This document shows positions 26,047 through 35,703 of a stretch of 64,000 bases of DNA, one piece after another. The position numbers were made by a program, and so were the translations under genes. Under the pieces are notes generated by a model. It was not told the DNA's origin. It saw nothing but the letters and a program-made list of their open reading frames with translations, and ran no database searches. The DNA lies in the NCBI RefSeq assembly GCF_947487575.1, contig NZ_CANKXG010000014.1, positions 1-64,000 on the forward strand, read 5' to 3'. Each line of letters opens with the position of its first letter. Position 1 is the first letter of the stretch. The DNA comes from an uncultured Algibacter sp. (GTDB lineage Bacteria; Bacteroidota; Bacteroidia; Flavobacteriales; Flavobacteriaceae).

Positions 26047-27651
26047 ATGAACAAAACCCTTTCAAATTTTATTTTTGCCTTTATTATTGGTTTAGTTTTT
26101 ATAAGCTGTGCTAATCGTGGAACACCAGGTGGTGGCCCAAAGGATGAAATCCCGCCAAGTATTATAAAATCGGATCCAGAAAATTATTCCACTAACTTTA
26201 ATGGCAATGAAATTAGAGTCTACTTTGATGAGTATATTAAAATAAAAGACATAAGCAAACAGCTTATCATTTCGCCTCCAATGAAAACGCAACCAGATGT
26301 CAAGCCAATTAGCGGAGCTAGTAAATATATTACCATTAAAATTTACGACACGTTGCAACCAAATACCACTTATGCATTTAATTTTGGAAATAGTATAACT
26401 GACAATAACGAAGGAAACCCATATCCATACTACAGATACGTGTTTTCTACCGGAAATTATATTGATTCGCTTTCAGTAAAAGGGAACATTGTAGATGCCT
26501 TAAAAAAAGAGCCAGAAACTTTTGTAAATGTGGCACTTTACGAGGTTGATTCTACTTTTACAGATTCAATTATTTATAAAGAAAATCCTAAATACATAAC
26601 GAATACGCTGGATAGTTTAACAACGTTCTCTATTGAAAATCTGAGACCTGGAAAGTATCTGTTGATGGCATTAAAAGATGGTAATGGAGATAATAAATTT
26701 CAACAAAAAACAGATCAAATAGCGTATCATAAAAGTTTTATTGAAGTACCCAACGACTCCTCATACACCTTAAGGCTTTTTAAGGAAGAGTTAGATTACA
26801 ACGCTACTAGACCTAGATTAATTTCTGGCGAAAAAATAGCCTTTGGTTATGAAGGCGATAACGAAGGCATGGATATAAATATTATATCTGAGACACCTCC
26901 TGAATTTGAATACCGCATTACTAAAGACCCTAAAACAGACACCTTAAATTATTGGTATAAACCAAGATTAGAAGTAGACTCTTTACTTTTTAAGGTTACT
27001 AGAAATGATTTTGAAAAAGAGTTTACTGCTAGAATAAGTGAACAAAAAAGAGACACTTTAGTTATTGGAGCATCGCCTTCTGGTAATATTGGTTATGAAG
27101 AAGATTTTAAAATTTCTGGTACTACTCCGCTATTAAATTTTGATACATCCAAAGTTACCATGATGGATAAAGATTCAACAGCCGTAGAATTCATAACAGA
27201 TTTTGATACTATAAGAAATATGTATGTATTTCAATTTGATAAAACTGAGAACAACAAATACAGCATAGAAGTCCTTCCAGAAGCTTTTGAAGATTTTTTT
27301 GGTGATAAAAACAAAGACACCTTATCATATACTTTGAGAACTCAAAAAACTTCAACTTTTGGGTATGCAAGATTAACCTTATTAAATGCAACTTATCCAC
27401 TTATTGTTCAATTAACAGATAGAAATGGAGCGTTAAAATATGAACGTTATGCCAAGAAATCAAAAACCATTGATTTTTTTAACCTTACCCCGAGTATCTA
27501 TTCTATAAGGATTATTCATGATTCCAATGGAAATAAAAAGTTTGATACGGGAAACTATTTAAAAAAGATTCAACCTGAAAAAGTAAGTCACTTCCAAGAA
27601 ATTGAAATTAGGGCAGATTGGGGGATTGAAGAAACACTCTCTTTTAGGTAA
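26047..27651 (+). CDS. Ig-like domain lipoprotein
   Basis: A lipoprotein of about 534 residues. The signal sequence ends in a lipobox at ISC (about residue 20), followed by NRGTPGGGPKDEIPP, which is the usual start of this Bacteroidota family. Residues 35-130 form an SbsA-type Ig-like domain (PSIIKSDPENYSTNF ... YFDEYI), and the C-terminal part looks like further beta-sandwich repeats. It is probably an outer-membrane structural or surface protein; the exact role is unknown. ATG 26047 is preferred over the two TTG codons before it. Its 3' end overlaps the convergent nitrilase gene by eight bases. Confidence 0.85.
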   Translation: MNKTLSNFIFAFIIGLVFISCANRGTPGGGPKDEIPPSIIKSDPENYSTNFNGNEIRVYFDEYIKIKDISKQLIISPPMKTQPDVKPISGASKYITIKIYDTLQPNTTYAFNFGNSITDNNEGNPYPYYRYVFSTGNYIDSLSVKGNIVDALKKEPETFVNVALYEVDSTFTDSIIYKENPKYITNTLDSLTTFSIENLRPGKYLLMALKDGNGDNKFQQKTDQIAYHKSFIEVPNDSSYTLRLFKEELDYNATRPRLISGEKIAFGYEGDNEGMDINIISETPPEFEYRITKDPKTDTLNYWYKPRLEVDSLLFKVTRNDFEKEFTARISEQKRDTLVIGASPSGNIGYEEDFKISGTTPLLNFDTSKVTMMDKDSTAVEFITDFDTIRNMYVFQFDKTENNKYSIEVLPEAFEDFFGDKNKDTLSYTLRTQKTSTFGYARLTLLNATYPLIVQLTDRNGALKYERYAKKSKTIDFFNLTPSIYSIRIIHDSNGNKKFDTGNYLKKIQPEKVSHFQEIEIRADWGIEETLSFR

Positions 27652-28423
27652 TATTAAAAGTATCTCTATCATCTAAAAACTTGAGCTTTTTTCTATAGAC
27701 TTGAATATGTCGTTTCTCTAAAGTTACAATTTCCACATCTTCTTCATTGGGCTTGAAATTAGTTATAATGTCCCCTAAAACATTGTAGACTGCTGAATGA
27801 CCCGAGTATTCACTTTTAACACCATCAATCCCTACTCTATTTACGCCAATACAGTAACACATATTTTCAATAGCACGAGCTTTTAATAAGGCATCCCAAG
27901 CAGAAACCCTTGGTTTTGGCCAATTAGCAATATAAAGTAAAACATCATAATCCTCGGTATTTCTTGCCCAAACAGGGAAGCGTAAATCATAACAAATAAG
28001 CGGGCAAATTTTCCATCCTTTATAATTTATAATTACTTTTTCTTTACCAGGAGTATAGATTTTATCTTCTCCTACTAAGGTAAATGCATGCCGCTTATCA
28101 TAAACAATTACTTGCCCAGATGGGGCAACAAAAAGTAGTCTGTTATAAAAATTATTATTTTCTGAAATAACAATGCTCCCAACTATTGCGGTATCGGTTT
28201 TTTTAGCAGATTCTATCATCCAAGAGACAGTTGCTCCACCCATAGTTTCTGCCACTGAGGATGCATTCATGGTAAAACCTGTGTTAAACATCTCAGGAAG
28301 TACTATAATATCAACTCCCTTAGAAATAGTATCGATTTTCTTGGTGAAATTTACACGATTTAGGGTTGGGTTTTCCCAAACTAAATCAGACTGGATTAAC
28401 GCTATTTTAAGTTCTTCTTGCAT
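27644..28423 (-). CDS. Nitrilase-superfamily amidohydrolase (omega-amidase-like)
   Basis: A 259-residue carbon-nitrogen hydrolase with the catalytic triad: Glu44 (LPEMFNTGF), Lys110 (VYDKRHAF) and Cys144 (LICYDLRFP). Sequence and context suggest the YafV/omega-amidase group, which hydrolyses alpha-ketoglutaramate or ketosuccinamate. The nearby methionine aminotransferase gene on the same strand fits the known partnership in which a glutamine-using transaminase is followed by omega-amidase, driving methionine regeneration. A coiled-coil gene lies between the two. Confidence 0.88.
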   Translation of the reverse strand: MQEELKIALIQSDLVWENPTLNRVNFTKKIDTISKGVDIIVLPEMFNTGFTMNASSVAETMGGATVSWMIESAKKTDTAIVGSIVISENNNFYNRLLFVAPSGQVIVYDKRHAFTLVGEDKIYTPGKEKVIINYKGWKICPLICYDLRFPVWARNTEDYDVLLYIANWPKPRVSAWDALLKARAIENMCYCIGVNRVGIDGVKSEYSGHSAVYNVLGDIITNFKPNEEDVEIVTLEKRHIQVYRKKLKFLDDRDTFNIT

Positions 28424-28533
28424 TTAAAACTATTTTATGCTAGACCTTAAAATAACACTTTTTGATTTTATTACAAAACAGAAAAATAATAATTCTACTT
28501 TTATATTCAAACCATATAGTCTACTAAAATAAG

Positions 28534-29004
28534 TTACGCTAATTTTTTCTTTGCTTTAGCAGAAGTTTGTTTATATCGCTCAATTTTTTCTAACCATTTT
28601 TCTTCATCTTCAGGAGACAATTTACCTTGCCCCTTAAGCTTCTCATATTTCTTAATGGCCTTTTTGTGCTTTTTTGTGGATTTATCAAATTTAGATTGCG
28701 CTTTCTGACGTTTCTTTAATGCTTTTTCAGCCTTTTTTTGTCTCTTTTCTGCTTTTAACTGGTCTTTTTTAGCCTTTTCTATACGCTTTTGAGCATCTTC
28801 GGCTGCTTTAATTTGAGTTGCTTTTTTATTGAAAGATGTTCGAATTCCTTGTTTATCTTCAACTGATAAATTATCTGTTATATCAACACTATCCTTAAAT
28901 ATTCTATCTTTTTTTATTTCATAACTCACCCCATTAAAACTTATGTTTTGGGCGTTAACTAAAAAACCAAATCCTAAAAACAATACTAGTATCAAAAATC
29001 TCAT
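28534..29004 (-). CDS. Lysine-rich coiled-coil secreted protein
   Basis: No known domain is recognised. From the start MRFLILVLFLG at 29004 it has a clear signal peptide (cleavage after about VNAQ), a short beta-rich segment (FNGVSYEIKKDRIF), then about 95 residues of almost continuous charged helix full of Lys, Ala, Glu and Gln. A periplasmic or envelope coiled coil is likely. The ATG at 29031 would place charged residues ahead of the signal peptide. Similar small proteins occur in Flavobacteriaceae without assigned function. Confidence 0.7.
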   Translation of the reverse strand: MRFLILVLFLGFGFLVNAQNISFNGVSYEIKKDRIFKDSVDITDNLSVEDKQGIRTSFNKKATQIKAAEDAQKRIEKAKKDQLKAEKRQKKAEKALKKRQKAQSKFDKSTKKHKKAIKKYEKLKGQGKLSPEDEEKWLEKIERYKQTSAKAKKKLA

Positions 29005-29062
29005 AATTCTTTTTTTAAATTTTATATCCAATATTTAGACACAAAACTTTTCAAAAAGTAAC

Positions 29063-30205
29063 TTAAATATGGTTTAAAATTTCAGCAGCTCTTTTTAAGG
29101 TGTCATCCTTTTTGGCAAAACAAAAGCGCAACAACTTGTTATCTAGATTGTTTTCATTGAAAACAGATAACGGAATAGAGGCTAAACCAAATTCTCTAGT
29201 GAGCTTTTTTGCAAAATCAACATCGTGCTCCTGAGTAATTTTAGAATAATCTAGCACTTGAAAATAGGTGCCTTTAGAAGGCGTAAACGTGAATCTAGAA
29301 TCTTTAATTAAACTTAAAAACAAATCACGTTTCTTTTGATAAAACGCAGGTAATTCCAAATAATTCTTTGGCTCTTGCATATAATCTGCAATCCCTTTTT
29401 GAGTAGGATGATGCACACAAAACACACTAAATTGATGCACTTGCATAAACAATTCCATAAGCTCTTTTGGGGCACAACAATAGCCAACGCGCCAACCTGT
29501 ATTATGGAAGGTTTTACAAAATGATGCTACAACAAAACTTCTAGATTTTAAATCTGGAAACAAACTGGCACTTTGGTGTTTTTCTCCATCGTAAACCATA
29601 TGCTCATAAACCTCATCGCTTAAAACAATAATATTTGTGTTTTTAGTGATGCGTTCTAAAGCCAACATATCTTCTTTTGAAAACACAGTTCCAGAAGGGT
29701 TATGCGGCGTATTTATAATAATCATTTTAGTTTTACTATTAATCTTAGAATTTACATCATCCCAATCTACACTAAAACTTGGAGCTAAAAGCTGAATTGG
29801 AATCACTTTACCTCCATTTAATTTTATTCCAGGTTCGTAACTATCATAAGCAGGTTTGAAAATAATCACCTCATCATCCTGCCTTATAAAAGCCGATAAG
29901 ATGGTTGAAATAGCTTGTGTTGCACCAGCGGTAATAGTAATTTCATTTTCTATCTGATATGATACATTATATAATGAATTAATTTTTTTAGCAATGGCTT
30001 CGCGCAACTCAAGATTCCCAGTTATTGGGGCATATTGATTATAGCACGAATTCATAGCCTTACTAACCAAATCGATTAACTTTTGGTCACTGCCAAAATC
30101 TGGAAATCCTTGAGACAAGTTTATGGCATTGTGCTTTTTTGCCAAATTACTCATTATTGAAAAAATCGTAGTTCCTACTTCAGGAAGTTTAGAATCATGC
30201 TGCAT
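29063..30205 (-). CDS. Methionine aminotransferase (YbdL-like, class I)
   Basis: A pyridoxal-phosphate enzyme of aminotransferase class I. It has NTPHNPSGTVFS, SDEVYEHMVYDG and the PLP lysine in SFCKTFHNTGWRVGY. The sequence resembles YbdL/KAT-type methionine or glutamine aminotransferases that recycle 4-methylthio-2-oxobutanoate to methionine. The start MQHDSKLPEVG at 30205 fits the family. The omega-amidase-like gene two places downstream supports this function. Confidence 0.88.
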   Translation of the reverse strand: MQHDSKLPEVGTTIFSIMSNLAKKHNAINLSQGFPDFGSDQKLIDLVSKAMNSCYNQYAPITGNLELREAIAKKINSLYNVSYQIENEITITAGATQAISTILSAFIRQDDEVIIFKPAYDSYEPGIKLNGGKVIPIQLLAPSFSVDWDDVNSKINSKTKMIIINTPHNPSGTVFSKEDMLALERITKNTNIIVLSDEVYEHMVYDGEKHQSASLFPDLKSRSFVVASFCKTFHNTGWRVGYCCAPKELMELFMQVHQFSVFCVHHPTQKGIADYMQEPKNYLELPAFYQKKRDLFLSLIKDSRFTFTPSKGTYFQVLDYSKITQEHDVDFAKKLTREFGLASIPLSVFNENNLDNKLLRFCFAKKDDTLKRAAEILNHI

Positions 30206-30235
30206 GAAAGTAAAGATACTAATACCAAACAAATT

Positions 30236-30925
30236 TTACACTCCTAATTTACTCAGCAACTCTTGTTTGAAAGTTCTACCAATTGGAATTTTATTCTCTT
30301 TTATGTAAATAGTATTTCCAGAAATTTTATTGACAAAGGAACTATTAATAATGAAAGACTTATGTACTTGAATAAACTGATTCTTTGGAAGTTTTATATT
30401 CCAATTTTTTAAAGAGTCTATATAAGATAGTCGTTGGTTTTCAGTTACGACTGTAATATAATTTCGTTCGGATTCGATGTATAAAATTTTATTTAGAACA
30501 ATTTTATGAAGTGTTTTATCTACGTTTAAAAAAATAGTTTCTTCATTGTTTTCAGAAAAAGTTTCAATAGCTCCTACTCTTTCTTTTGCTTTATTAATCG
30601 CCTTTAAAAATCTATCAAACGAAAATGGTTTTACCAAATAATCAACAATAGTGTCTAACTCAAAACTATTAACAGCATATTCAGAATATGCCGTAGTCAT
30701 AATAATTGCAGGCGGGTTTTTAATTGTTTTTATAAAATCTAGCCCAGATATATCTGGTAAATTAATATCTAAAAAAACCACATCTATAGATTCTGAATTT
30801 AAAAATGAATTAGCTTCAATAGCAGCTTTAAACGTATCCATCAATTCTAAATTAGGGATTTTTGCAATAAAATTTTTTAAAATTTTTTGCGCAGGAATTT
30901 CGTCTTCTATTATAACACACTTCAT
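30236..30925 (-). CDS. LytTR-family response regulator
   Basis: A 229-residue regulator with a receiver domain (acidic IIEDEIPAQ, phosphoacceptor Asp53 in FLDINLPDISG, Lys in YLVKPFSFDRF) and a C-terminal LytTR DNA-binding domain (ILYIESERNYITV ... FIQVHKSFIIN). Its start overlaps the end of the sensor kinase gene by four bases. Targets are unknown. Confidence 0.93.
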   Translation of the reverse strand: MKCVIIEDEIPAQKILKNFIAKIPNLELMDTFKAAIEANSFLNSESIDVVFLDINLPDISGLDFIKTIKNPPAIIMTTAYSEYAVNSFELDTIVDYLVKPFSFDRFLKAINKAKERVGAIETFSENNEETIFLNVDKTLHKIVLNKILYIESERNYITVVTENQRLSYIDSLKNWNIKLPKNQFIQVHKSFIINSSFVNKISGNTIYIKENKIPIGRTFKQELLSKLGV

Positions 30926-31893
30926 TTTAAATCAAGTTTTAAAACCACTTTAAAAGTATCAGTCTTGTTAATATTAAACTTATAATCATCTTTATAAATA
31001 AGGTCTAAACGCTTTTCAAGGTTTTGCAAACCAATTTTCAAATCGGTAGTTGTTACTTTCTCAGTATCAAAAGCATTCTCACATATAAAATTTAATACAC
31101 CTTGCTCAACATTAATATTCAAATTAATTTCACTATTCAAAACACTATGCTTAAATGCATTTTCAATAATAGTAATTAAAAGCAATGGTGCTATTTGGCG
31201 CTTAAAAGAATCAACCGATTTGTTATAGCTTATGCGTTTAACGCCTTCTGTTCTTATAGTCTGAAATTTAATATAGTTATCAATAAAATGAATTTCTTTT
31301 TCTAATGAAATAGTCTTCTCATTACTTTCATATAGTACATGCTTTAAATTATCAGAAAGCATCAATATTAGCTCTGGTGTTTCATTTGGTTTTTCAATTG
31401 AATACGAATAAATAGTATTCAAATTATTAAACAATACATGCGGATTTATTTGCGATTTTAGAAATTTCAACTCCATTTCAGCATGTTCATTCTTCACCTT
31501 AATCACTTCTTCTTGCTCATCAATAAATCGGTATAAAACCCATATAAATGAAAAGAATATAAGCGGTACAAGTGTTTGCCATAAATAGTCGCTTAAACAT
31601 TTAGGAATACTACATCCACATTGAGCAAACGCATAACAGTACAACTGTGTGGCAAAAAATGAAATGGCAGCAAACACAAAAACATACAAAACATACAGCT
31701 TCTTTTTGACGAAAAAAGGCAGCAAAAAAAAATTATTCATATAAACAATAGCCACTAGAAGTGCTACATATTGTAAAAATGGATTTTCTTTCCAATAAAA
31801 ATCTGAAAACAAAAACAAGGATACAAATACAAATAGCATCCAAAAGAGGATATGTACCAAAACTTGCGATGTGTATTTATTTATGAAAGTCAT
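30922..31893 (-). CDS. LytS/YehU-type sensor histidine kinase
   Basis: A 323-residue membrane kinase of the His_kinase (PF06580) type. Four hydrophobic segments in residues 10-125 are followed by the phosphorylation segment SQINPHVLFNNLN (His152) and a reduced ATPase domain. A cysteine-rich loop, CYAFAQCGCSIPKC (about residues 86-99), lies between membrane segments 3 and 4 and is a plausible metal or redox sensor, which is inference. It is encoded directly upstream of its LytTR partner with a four-base overlap. Confidence 0.92.
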   Translation of the reverse strand: MTFINKYTSQVLVHILFWMLFVFVSLFLFSDFYWKENPFLQYVALLVAIVYMNNFFLLPFFVKKKLYVLYVFVFAAISFFATQLYCYAFAQCGCSIPKCLSDYLWQTLVPLIFFSFIWVLYRFIDEQEEVIKVKNEHAEMELKFLKSQINPHVLFNNLNTIYSYSIEKPNETPELILMLSDNLKHVLYESNEKTISLEKEIHFIDNYIKFQTIRTEGVKRISYNKSVDSFKRQIAPLLLITIIENAFKHSVLNSEINLNINVEQGVLNFICENAFDTEKVTTTDLKIGLQNLEKRLDLIYKDDYKFNINKTDTFKVVLKLDLK

Positions 31894-32090
31894 TTTTTAA
31901 AAGTAACCAGAAAAGCCAAAACCATCAAACATTATGTACAAAAGTCGGTTTTGCAGTTACCAATGTATAATAATATGCCGTTTGTAAATACAAGCTAGGC
32001 ATTAGTATTATTCATATTGCTATGCATACACATTTTTAGATTTTTAAGAATTAGGATTCTATTTTTGATGAAAACAATCAAAATCATCAC

Positions 32091-32996
32091 ATGAAACGAA
32101 CACTCTTATTAATCATTTTACTCAGTTTACAATTTAGTTTTTCTCAAAGCTTAAATCACATTGAATTTGATAAAAAAGGAAACGAAGTTTTGCTAGGTGT
32201 AATAAACAAAAATGGTTTAACCTCTAATACTTTTAATACTTGGTTTTCAAAAAATCATAAAAACTACTTGGTTAATAAAGGCATTACTAAACAACTTAAA
32301 GATTCTTTAAAACACTATGAAATCAAAGTATTTTTAGGCACCTGGTGTGGCGATAGCAAAAAAGAAGTTCCAAGGTTTTACAAAGTTATTGAAGCTGCAA
32401 AATTTCCTGAAAGTCAATTACAGGTTATTGCGGTTAATAGAACTAAAGAAGCCTACAAACAAAGTCCGAATCATGAAGAAAAAGGTCTAAATATTCATCG
32501 TGTACCAACATTTATTTTATACAAAAACGGGAAAGAAGTAAATAGAATTGTTGAACATCCGAAAGAAACTTTAGAACGTGATATGCTGAATATAGTTACT
32601 AACAATAAATACAGACCCAATTATTCAGTTGCAAATTATATGAATCATTTACTTGAAACAAAACCTTTAGATAGCCTTAAAATGGACGAATCTAATTTAA
32701 TTTCTAGGTTTTCTGAATTCACAAAAGGAAGTCGTGAGTTAAACACATATGGTTATTCATTATTACGCTCAAACCAAATAGAAAAAGCGCTGTATGTTTT
32801 TGATTTTAATTCGAAAATATACCCATACAAAAGCAACGTTTATGATAGCTTGGGAGAAGCACAATTAGAAGCAGAAAACACCAATGAAGCATTGAAAAAC
32901 TATTATAAAGTACTAAGTTTAAAACCTGATAACGAAAATGCTTTGAAGATGATTGAGAAGATTCTAGAAGTTAGAAGACTGAAGACTGAAGACTGA
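32091..32996 (+). CDS. Thioredoxin-fold protein with TPR tail
   Basis: A 301-residue exported protein. It has a signal peptide (residues 1-18), a thioredoxin-like domain in which the active site reads WCGDS (residues 85-89) instead of CxxC, and a C-terminal TPR-like region (YDSLGEAQLEAENTNEALKN). With one active-site cysteine it cannot do ordinary disulfide exchange by itself; a reductase, peroxidase or chaperone role is possible. The last codons are made of a tandem GAAGACT repeat (32975-32994), giving RRLKTED. Confidence 0.8.
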   Translation: MKRTLLLIILLSLQFSFSQSLNHIEFDKKGNEVLLGVINKNGLTSNTFNTWFSKNHKNYLVNKGITKQLKDSLKHYEIKVFLGTWCGDSKKEVPRFYKVIEAAKFPESQLQVIAVNRTKEAYKQSPNHEEKGLNIHRVPTFILYKNGKEVNRIVEHPKETLERDMLNIVTNNKYRPNYSVANYMNHLLETKPLDSLKMDESNLISRFSEFTKGSRELNTYGYSLLRSNQIEKALYVFDFNSKIYPYKSNVYDSLGEAQLEAENTNEALKNYYKVLSLKPDNENALKMIEKILEVRRLKTED

Positions 32997-33001
32997 TAAT
33001 A

Positions 33002-34774
33002 CTAAACAATCTCCATCTTTTTCAATAAAAATGACGCGTTCATATTTTGGCAAATACCAGTTTTCAATTTATAATCAAAATGGAGTTCATCATTAATTAT
33101 TTCAGCATCAAAATAGTAGTTTTTTACATCATCTAATTCTTGCTCAATTTCACATAAACTTAAATCGTGGGTAGCAATAATACCTGTAGCGTTAGATGCC
33201 ACTAATTTTTCAACAAATTTTCTGGAACCAATCGCTTTATCTGTACTATTGGTTCCTTTTAAAATTTCATCTAAAACAATAAAATAAGGTTCTTTTTGAA
33301 TGGCATCAACAATAAACTTCAAGCGTGTTAATTCTGAAAAGAAATACGAACTATCATCTGTTAACGAATCTGTGGTACGCATACTAGTAATTAATTTTAC
33401 TGGTGAATATTGCGTAGATTTTGCACAAACAGGCAAACCAACATTTGCCATAACAATATGAAGAGATACGGTTCTTAAAAACGTGCTTTTTCCAGCCATA
33501 TTTGCACCAGTAACAATAAAAAACTGCTCGTTTTCAATAGTTAAATCACTATCAACACGTTTTTCCTTATTTAACAATGGATGTCCCAAATTTTCTGCTT
33601 TTATAACCGTACCATCTTTTACAATTTCTGGAAACATGAACTCGGGATGGTTGTATGCATAATTTCCAAGTGAATTATAAGCATCAAAAAAGGACACAAC
33701 TTCAAACCAATCAGAAACTTTATCTGCATATTGGCTAATCCATTGTTCTATTCGGTAACTATTCTGCACATCTGTTAGAAAATAACCATTACCAAAAATA
33801 GCCCCAATAATGTTGTTTCGATTATCTAAGGCATCTAAAGACTTCGAAAAAGTCTTGAAAATATCAGATGCTTTTTTATCACCAAACTTAATTTGTTTCT
33901 GCTTTTGCTTTAAAAATTCCGAAGTAAACGATTCGTTTTCAATCAAATCTAGCAAAGTTGCATATTGGCGAAAGGTATCACGAATTTTATCAGTATTTGA
34001 AGCTAATGCGTTTATTTTTTTAAGATAACGCCCCGTTAAAGCCAAACCTAAAAACAACCAATAACCTATTAAAGCTTGATAGTTTATAACACCAAAAACG
34101 ATAAGCACAAATAGAACTATTGACGCTAAACTGAATGCAGTAGGCATCCAAGACATGGCTTTTGGTAAAAATGTTTTATGATTTTTCAACCAACCAATAA
34201 TCTGTTTTGCAGGCGTTTCAACATCCACCAAATTTGATGTTGCCGAATAATATTGACGCCATTTAGGTTTATAACTTAGCTCTTTAATAGCCTCTTGCCT
34301 AAATTCAATATCATCAACTTGATTTGCCATTAAAGCATTTGCTAATTGATGAGTACCTTCATTTATAGTGGTTCTATTAATGAATTGAAAAAATGAACCA
34401 CGACCAAATAAATCAATATCCAAACTATAAAAATGTGTTGAATCTAGAAATACCAAGCCATCATTTCTATTATAAAAATCGCCTGATGCTATTTTAATTT
34501 CATCTTCATTAATAGTAACTAAAGCCTTATTAAAATCTCTTTGACGCTTAACATCAGTATGTTTTGAAAGTAAATAAATAAATAAAACAACACCTAGAAT
34601 ACCAATAGAAAGAGCAATTTGCCATTGCCCAAAAAAGAAATAAATACCAAAGCCAGTAACTAAAAACACTAACAAACGTAACGAACTAAGTCCCGTCATT
34701 TGTTTATACAAGTTTTTAACCTCGTTCTGGTAGGTTTTTAAATGTGTTTTATAATATTTTAAAGGGTTTTCCAT
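33002..34774 (-). CDS. Membrane-anchored MutS-like ATPase
   Basis: A 590-residue protein with the MutS clamp and ATPase domains but no mismatch-recognition domain. The P-loop is VTGANMAGKSTFLRT, followed by DEILKGTNSTDK (Walker B) and ATHDLSL. Two hydrophobic pairs, near residues 30-70 and 200-245, look like transmembrane segments, so the ATPase would sit at the cytoplasmic face of the membrane. The role is not mismatch repair; suppression of recombination or an RNA/ribosome role has been proposed for other MutS2-like branches. ATG 34774 is preferred; the longer frame adds 15 residues that lack family support. Confidence 0.88.
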   Translation of the reverse strand: MENPLKYYKTHLKTYQNEVKNLYKQMTGLSSLRLLVFLVTGFGIYFFFGQWQIALSIGILGVVLFIYLLSKHTDVKRQRDFNKALVTINEDEIKIASGDFYNRNDGLVFLDSTHFYSLDIDLFGRGSFFQFINRTTINEGTHQLANALMANQVDDIEFRQEAIKELSYKPKWRQYYSATSNLVDVETPAKQIIGWLKNHKTFLPKAMSWMPTAFSLASIVLFVLIVFGVINYQALIGYWLFLGLALTGRYLKKINALASNTDKIRDTFRQYATLLDLIENESFTSEFLKQKQKQIKFGDKKASDIFKTFSKSLDALDNRNNIIGAIFGNGYFLTDVQNSYRIEQWISQYADKVSDWFEVVSFFDAYNSLGNYAYNHPEFMFPEIVKDGTVIKAENLGHPLLNKEKRVDSDLTIENEQFFIVTGANMAGKSTFLRTVSLHIVMANVGLPVCAKSTQYSPVKLITSMRTTDSLTDDSSYFFSELTRLKFIVDAIQKEPYFIVLDEILKGTNSTDKAIGSRKFVEKLVASNATGIIATHDLSLCEIEQELDDVKNYYFDAEIINDELHFDYKLKTGICQNMNASFLLKKMEIV

Positions 34775-34803
34775 TTTTAAATTAATGTACCGTAAAGAAA
34801 CAA

Positions 34804-34830
34804 AAAAGCCCCGAAACATATCGAGGCTTT
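34804..34830. terminator. Terminator between zinc peptidase and MutS-like genes
   Basis: Imperfect stem AAAAGCCCCGA / TCGAGGCTTT (one wobble) with a T-rich right side on the minus strand. It ends the leftward zinc peptidase transcript. Confidence 0.75.
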
Positions 34831-34851
34831 GCTTTTATTTTTATTCTATAA

Positions 34852-35547
34852 TTAATCTCTTCCGCCAAAAATTTGAAGCGCCCAATACAATAGATTTGCT
34901 AAAGCACCAATAGCAGCAACTAAATATGTTCTAGCAGCCCATTTTAAAGCATCTTCAGAACCTTTATACTCTTCTGGCGTTACCATATTTTTATTCTTTA
35001 ACCATGCTAATGCTCTATTACTAGCATCGTATTCAACAGGCAACGTAATAAAGCTAAACAACGTAGCAGCTCCCATAAACACAACTCCTAAAACAGCTAC
35101 CCACCAGCCTAAACCTAAGCCAGCAGCACCACCTAAAACCAAACCACCTATAACTAACCATTGAGACATACCAGAAGTTACACTAACCACAGGCACCAAT
35201 GTAGAACGCATTTGCAACCAACTATAAGCTTGCGCATGTTGTACAGCATGACCACATTCGTGGGCTGCCACCGCCGCTGCTGCTGCATTACGTTGGTTGT
35301 AAACAGACTCACTTAAATTAACCGTTTTGTTTTTTGGGTTGTAATGGTCTGTTAAACTTCCTGGTGTAGAAATAACCTCAACATCACTTATGCCGTGGTC
35401 TGCTAACATTTTTTGAGCAATCTCAGCACCACTCATACCATTTCTAAGCTGTACTTTAGAGTATTTTGCAAACTTTCGCTTTAAAGTATTACTAACCAAC
35501 CAACTTACTAAAGCAACCGCTCCAATTAATATATAATATCCAAACAT
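34852..35547 (-). CDS. YugP-type membrane zinc metallopeptidase
   Basis: A 231-residue protein with a zinc site HECGH at residues 96-100 and hydrophobic segments at the N-terminus (2-20) and in the second half (about 115-175 and 205-225). It matches the YugP/neutral zinc metallopeptidase family (PF04298). The substrate is unknown. Confidence 0.9.
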   Translation of the reverse strand: MFGYYILIGAVALVSWLVSNTLKRKFAKYSKVQLRNGMSGAEIAQKMLADHGISDVEVISTPGSLTDHYNPKNKTVNLSESVYNQRNAAAAAVAAHECGHAVQHAQAYSWLQMRSTLVPVVSVTSGMSQWLVIGGLVLGGAAGLGLGWWVAVLGVVFMGAATLFSFITLPVEYDASNRALAWLKNKNMVTPEEYKGSEDALKWAARTYLVAAIGALANLLYWALQIFGGRD

Positions 35548-35642
35548 TGTTTTTTTAATTTTTAAATTCTAAATAAAGATAGCAAAAATAACGCCAAGTT
35601 TTCAAACTGAATAATTGTCAGTTACCTATTTTATTGAATAAA

Positions 35643-35678
35643 GAAACGTCCAATCCTTAAAAAAGGATTAGACGTTTC
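35643..35678. terminator. Terminator downstream of ald
   Basis: A 16-bp stem with one mismatch (GAAACGTC ... GACGTTTC) around a four-A loop. It is followed on the minus strand by TTTATT, ending the ald transcript. The adjacent AATTGAAAC may be chance. Confidence 0.7.
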
Positions 35679-35703
35679 AAATTGAAACTAATAAAATGAA
35701 ATT

